From Streptomyces taklimakanensis (GTDB lineage Bacteria > Actinomycetota > Actinomycetes > Streptomycetales > Streptomycetaceae): a stretch of DNA of 64,000 bases. The translations under genes and the position numbers were made by a program. Below, piece after piece: positions 36,462-44,431 of this stretch (the first letter of the stretch is position 1; every line of letters starts with the position of its first letter). The notes under the pieces were generated by a model, which saw nothing but the letters and a program-made list of their open reading frames with translations, searched no databases and was not told the DNA's origin. The stretch lies in NCBI RefSeq assembly GCF_009709575.1, contig NZ_WIXO01000001.1, positions 3,722,001-3,786,000 of the forward strand. Direction: 5' to 3'.

Positions 36462-37136
36462 TCAGCTCTCCAGGCCGTAGAACTCGAACTCCTCCCAGGA
36501 GCCGCCGACCTCGGCGGAGCGGGCCCGCAGCACGTACTGGAGGGGGCCGGTGTGGTTGTTCTCCATCGCCACGAAGAGGCCGTTCAGCCGGGACTGGAGG
36601 GCCCAGCGGTCCGAGCCCTCGTTGTAGTAGACGTCGAACCGCTCCCAGCCACCGGCCGAGGCGGAGCGGGCCCGCAGCGCGTACTGGGAGTCACCGGTGA
36701 AGTTCTTCTCCACCGCCACGTACAGGCCGTTGGCCGTGGAGCGCAGGGCGTAGGACTCGGAGACGTCGTCCCACTCGAAGGCGAAGCTCTCCCACCCGCC
36801 CACGCCGGTGGAACGGGCCCGCAGCACACCGGTGTTGGGGGCGGCGTAGTTCACCTCGGTGGCGACGAACCGCTCGTTGCGGACCGACCGCATGGCGATC
36901 AGCTCGGCCTCGTCCGCGGTGGGCTCCTCCGCCGCGGAGAGGGTCTGCCCCTCGTTCCTCCCGCCGGCCGCCCCGTCGGTCACCGCCGCCAACCCGGGGC
37001 CGTCGACCCTCTCCCAGCCGGCCGGTACGGGGGCCGGGTGGTCGCCCGGTCGGTCGGCTGCGGCCGCCGGCGTCGCCAGTGTGGAGGCGGCCAACAGGGC
37101 GCCCAGGGTCAGAAGAAGGGAATTCATGCGTCGCAC
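36462..37136 (-). CDS. Secreted three-repeat beta-trefoil (fascin-like) protein
   Basis: 224 residues with a signal peptide (about 1-27, cleavage after AAAA). From residue 75 there are three tandem repeats of about 45-50 residues, each ending in a version of LRARSxxVGGWExF: LRARSTGVGGWESF, LRARSASAGGWERF and LRARSAEVGGSWEEF, with NGLYVAVEKNF and NGLFVAMENNH between. This threefold pattern fits a beta-trefoil of the fascin/actin-crosslinking type, which in bacteria usually binds carbohydrate. No catalytic domain. GTG 37136 (AGGAC upstream) precedes an ATG at 37127. It neighbours the arabinofuranosidase but is convergent with it; a shared plant-polysaccharide role is only a guess. Confidence 0.65.
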   Translation of the reverse strand: MRRMNSLLLTLGALLAASTLATPAAAADRPGDHPAPVPAGWERVDGPGLAAVTDGAAGGRNEGQTLSAAEEPTADEAELIAMRSVRNERFVATEVNYAAPNTGVLRARSTGVGGWESFAFEWDDVSESYALRSTANGLYVAVEKNFTGDSQYALRARSASAGGWERFDVYYNEGSDRWALQSRLNGLFVAMENNHTGPLQYVLRARSAEVGGSWEEFEFYGLES

Positions 37137-37751
37137 GGGTCGTCCTCACCTTTCGTCGAATGGGTTCCGGGAGCGGCGAGAGGTGATTTCCGGTCGCCTG
37201 GTCGGGAAATCCCGGCATGGGGTACGGCGCTCGTACGCCGGGCGCGGGGCATCGGTTCACCCGACATGTCGACGTTCCCCACCCCGCCTTTCCCGCTCCC
37301 CCGAAGACCGCGGTCGGTGGTTTCCCCCCGGAACGCCCGCGGCCGTCCTGTGCCTCCGTGGACCGCCCTCCACCGCAGGTGGCGGCGGTTCGATCGGGGC
37401 GCCGGCGAGCCGGACCGTCCCAGCGGAGGCGGCCTCAGCGTAACGACAAAGAGCCCTTCCGGGCAGGTGTTTTCCGAGGGCGGCGTTTCTTCCGAGTGAT
37501 TCGGTGCGGTGCGGAAGGTTCCGTTGTCCCCCGTTAAGGGATTCGAAATTATCCGTTCTTCCGGTGGCCACCTTGAAGTCCGTCATCGGGCTCCGGTGAA
37601 TTCGCCCGGCGCGGATGTCGCGGAATTCCCCCGCGCCGGGTGGTGGGGGCCACGGCCGCCGGGGCGCCCGGCGGTGCCGACGCGGGTTCCGTGCCCGTCC
37701 GTGCCCGTCCGTGCCCGTCGGACCGGGCACGTCCGGGCGCGGGGCGTCGGG
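37137..37751. other. 615-base intergenic region
   Basis: Between the beta-trefoil gene start and the MFS gene end, both on the minus strand. It should contain the beta-trefoil promoter. Near its right end lie three tandem 10-base units (37691-37720) and a small hairpin (37711-37730). Open frames in it lack ribosome sites and family resemblance, so I see no gene. Confidence 0.5.
37691..37730. repeat. Tandem GTGCCCGTCC repeats and hairpin downstream of MFS gene
   Basis: Three head-to-tail 10-base units (GTGCCCGTCC, GTGCCCGTCC, GTGCCCGTCG). The last unit also forms a hairpin, GTGCCCG (37711-37717) with CGGGCAC (37724-37730), which may end the MFS transcript. Confidence 0.6.
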
Positions 37752-39002
37752 TCAGCAGCTCCGCGCGACCGCCGGCCGCCGCCGGGCCGGCGCCCGACGG
37801 GTGGCGTAGAGCGTGATGCCGGCCGCCGGCACCAGGGCGCCCAGCGCGAAGGCGACCGTCGCGGACCAGCCCGCGGCGTGGTAGACGACCGCGCCGAGTG
37901 ACGCGCCGAGCGAACTGCCCAGGTAGTACGCCATCTGGTACAGCGCGGACGCCTGTGCCCTGCCCGTCTTCGCGGTGCGGCTCACCGAGCCGGACGCCAC
38001 CGCGTGTCCGGCGAAGAAGCCGGCCGTGATCAGTACCAGGCCGACCAGGACGGCCGCCAGGCTCTCGCCCAGGCTCGTCAACAGGCCGGCGGAGGTGGCG
38101 CCGATCGCCAGGTAGAAGGCGCCGCGCCGGCCCAGCCGCTCGACCAGGCGTCCGGCGGCGGCCGAGGAGACCGTGCCGACCAGGTAGATCACGAAGATGG
38201 AGCCGACCAGGCCCTGGGAGAGGCCGAAGGGCTCGGCCACCAGCCGGTAGCCGATCACCGTGTAGACCGCGCCGAAGACCGTCATGAAGAGCAGGCCGAG
38301 GGAGTACAGCCGCAGCAGCAGTCCGTCGGAGAGGTGGTCGCGGACGGTCCGCAGCACCGCGGCGGGCCGCAGCGAGGTCGGGGTGAAGTTGCGGGCCCGG
38401 GGAATCAGCAGCCGGTACACGACCGCGCAGACCAGCGACACCACCGCCACCGACGCCAGACCGGCGCGCCAGCCCCAGCCCTCGGCCGCCCAACCGGTCA
38501 GGACGCGACCGGACATCCCGCCGACGCTGTTGCCCGCCACGAACAGGCCGACGGCCCCCACCAGCGCCCGAGGGGGCAACTCGTCCGCCAGGTACGCCAT
38601 CGCCGAGGCCGGGATGCCGGCGATCGCGGCGCCCTGGAGGGCGCGCAGCGCGATCAGGGCCTCGATGCTCGGGGCGAAGGGCAGCGCCAGGGCCACGGCG
38701 ACCGCGAGCGTCAGCGAGCACGTCATCACCGTGCGCCGCCCGAAGCGTTCGGAGAGGACGGACAGCGGCAGCACGGCCACCGCCAGTCCGATGGTGGCGG
38801 CGGAGACGGTCCAGCTCGCCTGCCCCGGCGTCACGCCGAGGTCGGTGGTGAGGGCGGGCAGCAGGGGCTGGGTGGCGTACAGCAGCGTGAAGGTCGCCAG
38901 GCCCACGGCGAACAGGGCCAGACTGACGCGACGGGGCGAGGAGGGGAAACGCTCGGGAGAGGCACCCGTGCGAGCGGGTGCCCCGGTATCGACGGAAGGC
39001 AT
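37752..39002 (-). CDS. MFS transporter
   Basis: 416-residue major facilitator with 12 predicted spans. The loop 2-3 signature is visible as VLPLSVLSERFGRRTVM (about 77-93), and its half-repeat as AAAGRLVERLGRRGAFYLA (about 280-298). The pattern fits the drug/arabinose-efflux DHA1 group (YnfM-like), so export of a small molecule is likely; substrate unknown. ATG 39002 begins close to the divergent LysR gene, with a LysR-type box between them, suggesting that the LysR protein controls it. Confidence 0.88.
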   Translation of the reverse strand: MPSVDTGAPARTGASPERFPSSPRRVSLALFAVGLATFTLLYATQPLLPALTTDLGVTPGQASWTVSAATIGLAVAVLPLSVLSERFGRRTVMTCSLTLAVAVALALPFAPSIEALIALRALQGAAIAGIPASAMAYLADELPPRALVGAVGLFVAGNSVGGMSGRVLTGWAAEGWGWRAGLASVAVVSLVCAVVYRLLIPRARNFTPTSLRPAAVLRTVRDHLSDGLLLRLYSLGLLFMTVFGAVYTVIGYRLVAEPFGLSQGLVGSIFVIYLVGTVSSAAAGRLVERLGRRGAFYLAIGATSAGLLTSLGESLAAVLVGLVLITAGFFAGHAVASGSVSRTAKTGRAQASALYQMAYYLGSSLGASLGAVVYHAAGWSATVAFALGALVPAAGITLYATRRAPARRRPAVARSC

Positions 39003-39038
39003 GTCTCGAACGTACGATCAACCATCTGATGCGTCCAA

Positions 39039-39051
39039 TGCACAAAGTGCA
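39039..39051. promoter_or_regulatory. LysR-type operator candidate
   Basis: TGCACAAAGTGCA is a perfect dyad with the T-N11-A pattern of LysR boxes, in the gap between the divergent MFS and LysR genes. CTGATGC also occurs twice nearby (39026 and 39065). Confidence 0.6.
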
Positions 39052-39094
39052 GATTTCTCATCCACTGATGCATGAACGCAGGTGGGAGGGGACC

Positions 39095-40069
39095 GTGTCA
39101 CCGTCCGGCAACAGAAAAGACAACTCGGTTACATCCGACACATCCCTTGTGGCCGCCGATGTCGACCCCGGGTCCTGGGCGGCCGCGCTCACGCCCCGGC
39201 TGGCGCAGTTCGTGGCCGTCGCCCGCCACGAGCACGTCACGCGCGCCGCGCGGGAGTTGGGCGTCCCACAGTCCACGCTCAGCCGGGCGATGGTCCGGCT
39301 GGAGGACGACCTGGGCGTCGCCCTGTTCGCCCGGCGGGGCCGGACGGTGTCGCTCACGCCGGCCGGACGCACGTTCCTGGCCTCGGCCGAACGGGCGCTG
39401 GCCGCCGTGGAGCAGGCGGCCGAGGAGGTGCGGGCCGACGCCGACCCGGCCGCGGGGAAGGTCGCCTTCGGGTTCCTGCACACCCTGGGGTCGGAGACCG
39501 TCCCCGGACTGATCCGGTCCTTCCGCGCCGACCATCCCCGGGTGCGGTTCTCGTTGGTGCAGACGTACGGCGAGGCGATGATCGAGCGGCTGCGCGCCGG
39601 CGACCTCGACCTCTGTCTGACCTCGCCCGTCCCCGACGCCCCCGATCTGGCCGCGCGCCGGCTGGACGAGCAGCGGCTGCGGCTGGTCGTCCCCGAGGAA
39701 CACCCACTGGCCCACCGCCGCCGGGTGCGGCTGGTGGAGGCGGCCGAGGAGGCGTTCATCACCCTGGAGCCGGGCTACGGGATGCGCCGCATCTTCGACA
39801 CGCTCTGCGCCGAGGCGGGCTTCCGGCCCCGCATCGCCTTCGAGGGCGAGGAGGCCGAGACCCTGCGCGGTCTGGTCGCCGCGGGGCTCGGGGTGGCGCT
39901 GTTGCCGCCCCCGGCGGTGCCGCGGCCGGGGGTGCGGGAGTTGGCGGTCACCCAGCCGCGCGCGGTGCGGGAGATCGGGGTGGCCTGGGTGGAGGGCCGC
40001 CCGGAGACCCCGCCGGTGGCGGCGTTCCGGGCGTTCCTGCTGGGCCGGCGCGGACGACTGCTGGCCTAG
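39095..40069 (+). CDS. LysR family transcriptional regulator
   Basis: 324 residues: N-terminal winged helix (about 25-85: PRLAQFVAVARHEHVTRAARE, VPQSTLSRAMVRLEDDLG, LFARRGRTVSLTPAGR) and a periplasmic-binding-like effector domain (about 110-315: GFLHTLGSETVPGLIRSF, LCLTSPVPDAP, GLVAAGLGVALLP). GTG 39095 follows GGGAGGGG. It is divergent from the MFS gene and probably regulates that gene and itself through the dyad at 39039-39051. The effector ligand cannot be predicted. Confidence 0.9.
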   Translation: MSPSGNRKDNSVTSDTSLVAADVDPGSWAAALTPRLAQFVAVARHEHVTRAARELGVPQSTLSRAMVRLEDDLGVALFARRGRTVSLTPAGRTFLASAERALAAVEQAAEEVRADADPAAGKVAFGFLHTLGSETVPGLIRSFRADHPRVRFSLVQTYGEAMIERLRAGDLDLCLTSPVPDAPDLAARRLDEQRLRLVVPEEHPLAHRRRVRLVEAAEEAFITLEPGYGMRRIFDTLCAEAGFRPRIAFEGEEAETLRGLVAAGLGVALLPPPAVPRPGVRELAVTQPRAVREIGVAWVEGRPETPPVAAFRAFLLGRRGRLLA

Positions 40070-40078
40070 GAGCGCCGC

Positions 40079-40879
40079 TCAGGGGCGCAGCGAGCGTCCG
40101 AAGCCCGCCGCCAGGGGCATCCGCAGGCCCAGCGGTGGCGGGGCCGCCAACGCGTCGGCCACCGGGCGGGAGAAGTCCCGGTCGCACAGGGTGGCGGTGA
40201 CGAAGTCCTCGGCCAGGGCCAGCACCTCGAAGCGGTGCTGGCGCAGCGCGTGTCCGTCGGTGTGGACCTCGAAGCGGCAGACGTCCGGATTGATCTTCTT
40301 GGCCCGCGCGGCCAGGCGGTACGACAGGTCGGGAGCGGTGTGCTCGTCGTCCGTGCCGTGGACCAGCAGCACCCGCCGTCCCGCCAACTGGCGCACCGGC
40401 TCGGGCCCGCCGTCCTCGGCGGTCTCGGGGAGCCAGGGCGCCAACGCCAGCACGGAGACGACGGACGGGTGACCCGCGGCCCGCAACGCGGCCCGGGCGC
40501 CCATGTCCCAGCCGGCCAGGCACACCGGTACGTCGCCGTAGCGCCGCCGGACCTCCTCCAGCGCCCACTCCGCGTCCCGCACCGGGTGGGCCTCGGTGCC
40601 GTTCCACCCCCGGCAGCGGTAGTGGACGACGTGCGCGACCAGCGACTCCTCCCGCCGTGCCGCCCCCGGTCCCCCCGCGGGGCGTCCCGCGGGGAGGGTG
40701 TCCGCCCGCGCCAGCCGCCGGGCCAGCGGCAGCGCCGCCGCCACGGCCCGGGAGGAGCGGCGGCGTGTGCTCACCGGCTGTCCCCCTGGGAGCAGCAGCA
40801 CCACCCCCTGCACCGCACGATCCCCACCGAACGCCCGCCCCAGCCGCGCGTCCCGGCGCGGCAACGCCTGCTGAGCCAT
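40079..40879 (-). CDS. Alpha/beta hydrolase
   Basis: 266 residues of a dienelactone-hydrolase/esterase-like alpha/beta fold: GVVLLLPGGQPVS (about 24-36), LAGWDMGARAALRAAGH where the nucleophile elbow reads GWDMGA with Asp in place of Ser, VLLVHGTDDEHTAPDLS (acid Asp), and HTDGHALR (His). An Asp nucleophile occurs in dehalogenase-type members; here it may also mean loss of esterase activity, so the activity is uncertain. ATG 40879 is chosen because the fold starts soon after; the frame open to 41014 overlaps the add promoter. Ends nine bases from the LysR stop; divergent from add. Confidence 0.7.
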   Translation of the reverse strand: MAQQALPRRDARLGRAFGGDRAVQGVVLLLPGGQPVSTRRRSSRAVAAALPLARRLARADTLPAGRPAGGPGAARREESLVAHVVHYRCRGWNGTEAHPVRDAEWALEEVRRRYGDVPVCLAGWDMGARAALRAAGHPSVVSVLALAPWLPETAEDGGPEPVRQLAGRRVLLVHGTDDEHTAPDLSYRLAARAKKINPDVCRFEVHTDGHALRQHRFEVLALAEDFVTATLCDRDFSRPVADALAAPPPLGLRMPLAAGFGRSLRP

Positions 40880-40985
40880 GGCAGAACGATGACAGAAGAC
40901 GGGGTGTACGGGCGGTGCCCCACGGTCACCATTGCGTATCGAAGGGCGCGCGGGACCGTGGGGGGCGGAGGGGGCGGGATGATAT

Positions 40986-41014
40986 CTACGCGCGTAGGCG
41001 CTAGAGTGCGGCAA
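40986..41014 (+). promoter_or_regulatory. Nucleoside operator and leaderless promoter of add
   Basis: Perfect CTACGCGCGTAG at 40986-40997, four bases before the -10 TAGAGT (41002-41007), which is six bases before ATG 41014. The message should be leaderless and the operator occupies the -35/-10 spacer. Confidence 0.8.
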
Positions 41015-42153
41015 TGACGAGCGAGACTGTCACCACCGTCCCCACCGCGGACCAGATCCGCCGCGCGCCCAAGGTGCTCCTCCACGACCACCTCGACGGC
41101 GGCCTCCGTCCGTCCACCGTCGCCGAACTCGCCCGCGCGTGCGGCTACGACGGTCTGCCCGAGACCGACCCCGCGGCGCTGGGCGCCTGGTTCCGCGAGG
41201 CGGCCGACTCCGGCTCCCTGGAGCGCTACCTGGAGACCTTCGCCCACACCTGTGCCGTGATGCAGACCCGCGAGGCGCTGGCGCGGGTCGCCGCCGAGTG
41301 CGCGGAGGACCTGGCGGCCGACGGTGTGGTCTACGCCGAGGTGCGGTACGCCCCCGAGCAGCACCTGGAGGCGGGGCTGACCCTGGAGGAGGTCGTGGAG
41401 GCCGTCAACGAGGGGTTCCGCGAGGGTGAGCGCCGCGCCCGCGAGGCCGGCCGGCGCATCCGCGTCGGCGTCCTGCTCACCGCCATGCGGCACGCCGCGC
41501 GCTCGCTGGAGATCGCCGAACTCGCCAACCGGTACCGGGACGCGGGCGTCGTCGGCTTCGACATCGCCGGCGCCGAGGCGGGCCACCCGCCCACCCGGCA
41601 CCTGGACGCCTTCGAGTACCTCAAGCGGGAGAACAACCACTTCACCATCCACGCCGGCGAGGCGTTCGGCCTGCCGTCCATCTGGCAGGCCCTGCAGTGG
41701 TGCGGTGCCGACCGGCTCGGCCACGGGGTGCGCATCATCGACGACATCCACGTCGCCGACGACGGCACGGTGACGCTGGGCCGGCTCGCCGCGTACGTGC
41801 GGGACAAGCGGATTCCGCTGGAGCTGTGCCCCACCTCCAACATCCAGACCGGCGCGACCGCCTCGTACGCCGAGCACCCCATCGGGCTGCTGCGCAGGTT
41901 GCGCTTCCGCGCCACGGTCAACACCGACAACCGGTTGATGAGCGGCACCAGCATGAGCCGGGAGTTCGAGCACCTGGTGGAGACGTTCGGCTACACGCTC
42001 GACGACATGCAGTGGTTCACCGTCAACGCGATGAAGTCCGCGTTCATCCCTTTCGATGAACGTCTGGCCATGATCAACGACGTGATCAAGCCCGGCTACG
42101 CCGAACTGAAGTCCGAGTGGCTTTTCCGGGAGGCCGCCGGCAAGGGGCTGTGA
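41014..42153 (+). CDS. add: Adenosine deaminase
   Basis: 379-residue zinc enzyme converting (deoxy)adenosine to (deoxy)inosine for purine salvage. Seen: metal-binding [13 protein letters not shown] (about 25-37), [18 protein letters not shown] (about 109-126), [13 protein letters not shown], the third metal ligand in IHAGEAFG, catalytic His in [11 protein letters not shown], and the C-terminal [11 protein letters not shown] and [15 protein letters not shown] with the metal Asp. Start at ATG is fixed by the leaderless -10. It is divergent from the hydrolase gene. Product inosine can be cleaved by the PunA-like phosphorylase at 55.4 kb. Confidence 0.95.
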   Translation: MTSETVTTVPTADQIRRAPKVLLHDHLDGGLRPSTVAELARACGYDGLPETDPAALGAWFREAADSGSLERYLETFAHTCAVMQTREALARVAAECAEDLAADGVVYAEVRYAPEQHLEAGLTLEEVVEAVNEGFREGERRAREAGRRIRVGVLLTAMRHAARSLEIAELANRYRDAGVVGFDIAGAEAGHPPTRHLDAFEYLKRENNHFTIHAGEAFGLPSIWQALQWCGADRLGHGVRIIDDIHVADDGTVTLGRLAAYVRDKRIPLELCPTSNIQTGATASYAEHPIGLLRRLRFRATVNTDNRLMSGTSMSREFEHLVETFGYTLDDMQWFTVNAMKSAFIPFDERLAMINDVIKPGYAELKSEWLFREAAGKGL

Positions 42154-42203
42154 CCAGCGGCGACCGGCGACTCCACCGGACGGCACGGGCGGTGGGGAGC
42201 CGT

Positions 42204-42238
42204 CGGGGGCGGCCGGGCGCCGGCGCGCGCCGCCCCCG
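42204..42238 (+). terminator. Hairpin after add
   Basis: CGGGGGCGGC (42204-42213) pairs with GCCGCCCCCG (42229-42238) around a 15-base GC-rich loop. Confidence 0.5.
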
Positions 42239-42317
42239 CGGGAGGTTTGCGGGCGACCCGGGCCCTGGCTACGTTCGCGAGGCCGCCCAAGCCATCCACA
42301 CGAGGACGTGCCAGCTG

Positions 42318-42680
42318 ATGAAGCAGCGAACGAAGAAGACGATCGGAGTCGCCGTGCTCGGCGCCGCCTTCGCGGCCGCCGGTGCCGGTACCGCGGGCGC
42401 GGCCGAGCCGCTGCGGGCCGGGGAGACCGCCGGCGGCCTGCTGAAGGCCCTGCCCGTCCAGGAGGTCGCCGAGACGCTCCCCTCCCCCGAGCAGCAGGCC
42501 AGGACGCTGCCCGCCAAGCCCGACGCGAAGCAGGGCGGCAAGGGGCGCGCCGAGTCCAGGGATCCGGTGCGGGAGCTGCTCGGCGGTCTGCCGCTGGGCG
42601 CCCTCGGGAAGCAGCCGGCGCTCGACCTGCCGACCGGTCCGGTCACCGGTGCCCTGACCACCGGCGGCCTCGTGGGCTGA
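42318..42680 (+). CDS. Small secreted protein (120 aa)
   Basis: Signal peptide about 1-28 (VAVLGAAFAAAGAGTAGAA) followed by a mature chain of about 90 residues without cysteines: LLKALPVQEVAETLP, a basic Gly/Lys stretch (about 70-80), then RELLGGLPLGALGK and a Thr/Gly-rich end, LPTGPVTGALTTGGLVG. ATG 42318 with AGGAC upstream. No domain recognised. Its Ala/Leu/Gly-rich layout and C-terminal PVTG pattern resemble the secreted protein at 48749-49213; they may belong to one loosely conserved actinomycete family. Terminator follows. Confidence 0.65.
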   Translation: MKQRTKKTIGVAVLGAAFAAAGAGTAGAAEPLRAGETAGGLLKALPVQEVAETLPSPEQQARTLPAKPDAKQGGKGRAESRDPVRELLGGLPLGALGKQPALDLPTGPVTGALTTGGLVG

Positions 42681-42744
42681 CGCCACCTCCTCCCGCCGCG
42701 GCGCCACCCACCCCTTCCGCCGCCTCCCTCCGTCAGGGGCACGA

Positions 42745-42781
42745 CGGGCCGCGCACCGGATGCGATCCGATGCGCGGCCCG
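42745..42781. terminator. Nested bidirectional hairpin
   Basis: CGGGCCGCGCA (42745-42755) pairs with TGCGCGGCCCG (42771-42781); CGGAT/ATCCG extends the stem inside. TTTC follows on the plus strand. It lies between convergent small genes. Confidence 0.8.
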
Positions 42782-42818
42782 TTTCGGCGTGCGCCGGTGT
42801 CTCCCGCTCGCGGGTGGC

Positions 42819-43025
42819 TCACCAGCCACCCGCGCGCTGGGCCTTCCGCTCGTCCGGCAGCATGACCCACAGGGCCAGGTAGAGCAGGAACTGCGGGCCC
42901 GGCAGTACGCAGGAGACCAGGAAGATCGCCCGCATCGTGGTCGCGGAGGTGCCGAAACGGCGGGCCAGACCGGCGCACACGCCACCGATCATCCGGTTGT
43001 CGCTGGGACGGACAAGTGCGGCCAT
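42819..43025 (-). CDS. PspC domain membrane protein (68 aa)
   Basis: 68-residue PspC-type protein: VRPSDNRMIGGVCAGLARRF (about 5-24, the family's N-terminal signature) followed by one membrane segment (about 32-58: AIFLVSCVLPGPQFLLYLALW) and LPDERKAQ. ATG 43025 is well supported by AAGGAG. PspC proteins take part in envelope-stress responses; this short form lacks any extra sensory domain. Likely a membrane-resident stress protein; no operon partner. Confidence 0.85.
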   Translation of the reverse strand: MAALVRPSDNRMIGGVCAGLARRFGTSATTMRAIFLVSCVLPGPQFLLYLALWVMLPDERKAQRAGGW

Positions 43026-43183
43026 GGTGAGGCTCCTTCGCTCTGCTTCGCTCCTGGTGGTCCGTGCGGGTGGCCCGGGACGGACCGGGCCCGGGGGCGG
43101 GGCCGCCGGGCGTCCTCTCCGGTTACCCACCGTTCGACGGGCTCAAATCCACCGTAGGAGAGCGATACGGGCAAAGCGTCCGT

Positions 43184-43738
43184 CTAGGGTGTCGTTCCGA
43201 CCCTGGGAGTTCTCGGGGTCGTCCCCCGATCCCCGTCCCGCGGACGCCGGAGCGGCCGGCTCGGGGAGCCCTCCCGCCGCACCGCGGCACGCAGCCGGGA
43301 GCGCAGCACCGGGTAACACGCCAGGTGCACCACGGCCACCCCGGTGGTGTTGAGCAGCAGCGCGTCCACGTTCGCGACCTGCCCCGGCACGGCGGGCTGC
43401 ACCAACTCGATCCCCAACGAGATCATCGCCGCGGCGAAGACCGTACGCGCCCACGAGCCCAACCGTGACGTCAACCGGCCCGCCGCCATCGGCAGCAGCA
43501 CCCCCAGCGGGGCCAACAGCGCCAGCCCCCCGCCGATGCCCTCCAGGGCCGTCCACGGACCGCCGGCCAGATCGGCGTGGATGGAGGCGAAGGGACGCAG
43601 GTTCGCCGGCGCGACCCACGGCACGGAAAGGGGACGCAGCGTCAGCCATCCGACGAACAGCAGATGGCAGCAGAGGAGTACGAGACCCGCCGCACGGAGG
43701 CGGTGGACGGTCGAGCCGCCGCGGTGATGACGCTGCAC
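43184..43738 (-). CDS. VanZ family membrane protein
   Basis: 184 residues with four or five membrane spans: about 12-33 (LRAAGLVLLCCHLLFVGWLTL), 65-85 (GIGGGLALLAPLGVLLPMAAG), 92-110 and 125-145. Family sequence includes TLRPLSVPW, NLRPF and a C-terminal half SLGIELVQ with NVDALLLNTTGVAVVH, which is the VanZ signature. The basic tail (about 155-184) is disordered. VanZ proteins are linked to teicoplanin tolerance in other bacteria, but in Streptomyces most are of unknown role. GTG 43738 has no strong ribosome site. Confidence 0.85.
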   Translation of the reverse strand: MQRHHRGGSTVHRLRAAGLVLLCCHLLFVGWLTLRPLSVPWVAPANLRPFASIHADLAGGPWTALEGIGGGLALLAPLGVLLPMAAGRLTSRLGSWARTVFAAAMISLGIELVQPAVPGQVANVDALLLNTTGVAVVHLACYPVLRSRLRAAVRREGSPSRPLRRPRDGDRGTTPRTPRVGTTP

Positions 43739-43801
43739 GGCGACGGAGACGCGTTCGGGACGGCCCCGGTTCCGCCCGTCCGCCCGTCCGTGCGGCGCCC
43801 C

Positions 43802-44431
43802 CTACGGGAGCGGGACGCCGGCCGTCCTCGCCGCGTCGGGGCTGCCGCGAAGCGCGGCGGTGCACGAGTAGGCCAGCGGCTCGCCGCCGGCTTCCTCCGG
43901 GCCGCCGAGCACCACCGACTCCTGCCGGCCGGCGGCGGCCGTGCCCGTGAACGTGCACACGATCTGGGCCAGGGCGAAGGGGGGCAGCCCGCCCGGGTCC
44001 CGGCTCAACCGCAGCGTCTCCGCCGGATCGCCCGCACCGGGGCCGGTCACCTCCAGCCCGCCGGGGACGGAGGTGCCGAACCCCGCGTCCCGCTCGGCCC
44101 GTGACGGGTTCTTCCCGAGCTCGTCCAGGAGTTCGCGGGCCGTGGCCAGCCGCGTCTCCCGGTCCGTCCCGGTGCCGTCCACGGGGACGGAGCGCTCCAC
44201 GGGGGCCACCGCGCCGCCGCAGACCAGGTGGACCTCCATCCGCACGGTCCCGTCACCGGGGCGCGGTTCCCCCTCGGCGCCGGGCGCCGAGCAGGGCACC
44301 CGGGACGGTGCCCCGCCCGCGTCCACCGGCACGGGCGTGGACCGTATGCCGCACCCGCCGAGGGCGAACGCCACCAGGGCGCCGACCGCGGCTGCGCGGC
44401 GGGCGCGGGAGGTGTCGCGCGTGGTGGTCAC
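43802..44431 (-). CDS. GerMN-like lipoprotein of the afsQ locus
   Basis: 209 residues. Lipoprotein signal about 1-30 with lipobox LGGC. The mature part resembles a GerMN domain: MEVHLVCGGAVAPVERSVP, then TARELLDELGKNPSRAERDA and LPPFALAQIVCTFTG. Two further cysteines may pair. GTG 44431 overlaps the sensor kinase stop by four bases (GTGA), so it is made with AfsQ2. From memory, S. coelicolor has a lipoprotein gene in the same position. A role as an extracytoplasmic accessory or modulator of AfsQ2 is inferred from coupling only. Confidence 0.78.
   Translation of the reverse strand: MTTTRDTSRARRAAAVGALVAFALGGCGIRSTPVPVDAGGAPSRVPCSAPGAEGEPRPGDGTVRMEVHLVCGGAVAPVERSVPVDGTGTDRETRLATARELLDELGKNPSRAERDAGFGTSVPGGLEVTGPGAGDPAETLRLSRDPGGLPPFALAQIVCTFTGTAAAGRQESVVLGGPEEAGGEPLAYSCTAALRGSPDAARTAGVPLP

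Noticed and set aside
37217..37730. Open frames in the 615-base gap
   Set aside because: Frames on both strands overlap each other, lack ribosome sites and look random.
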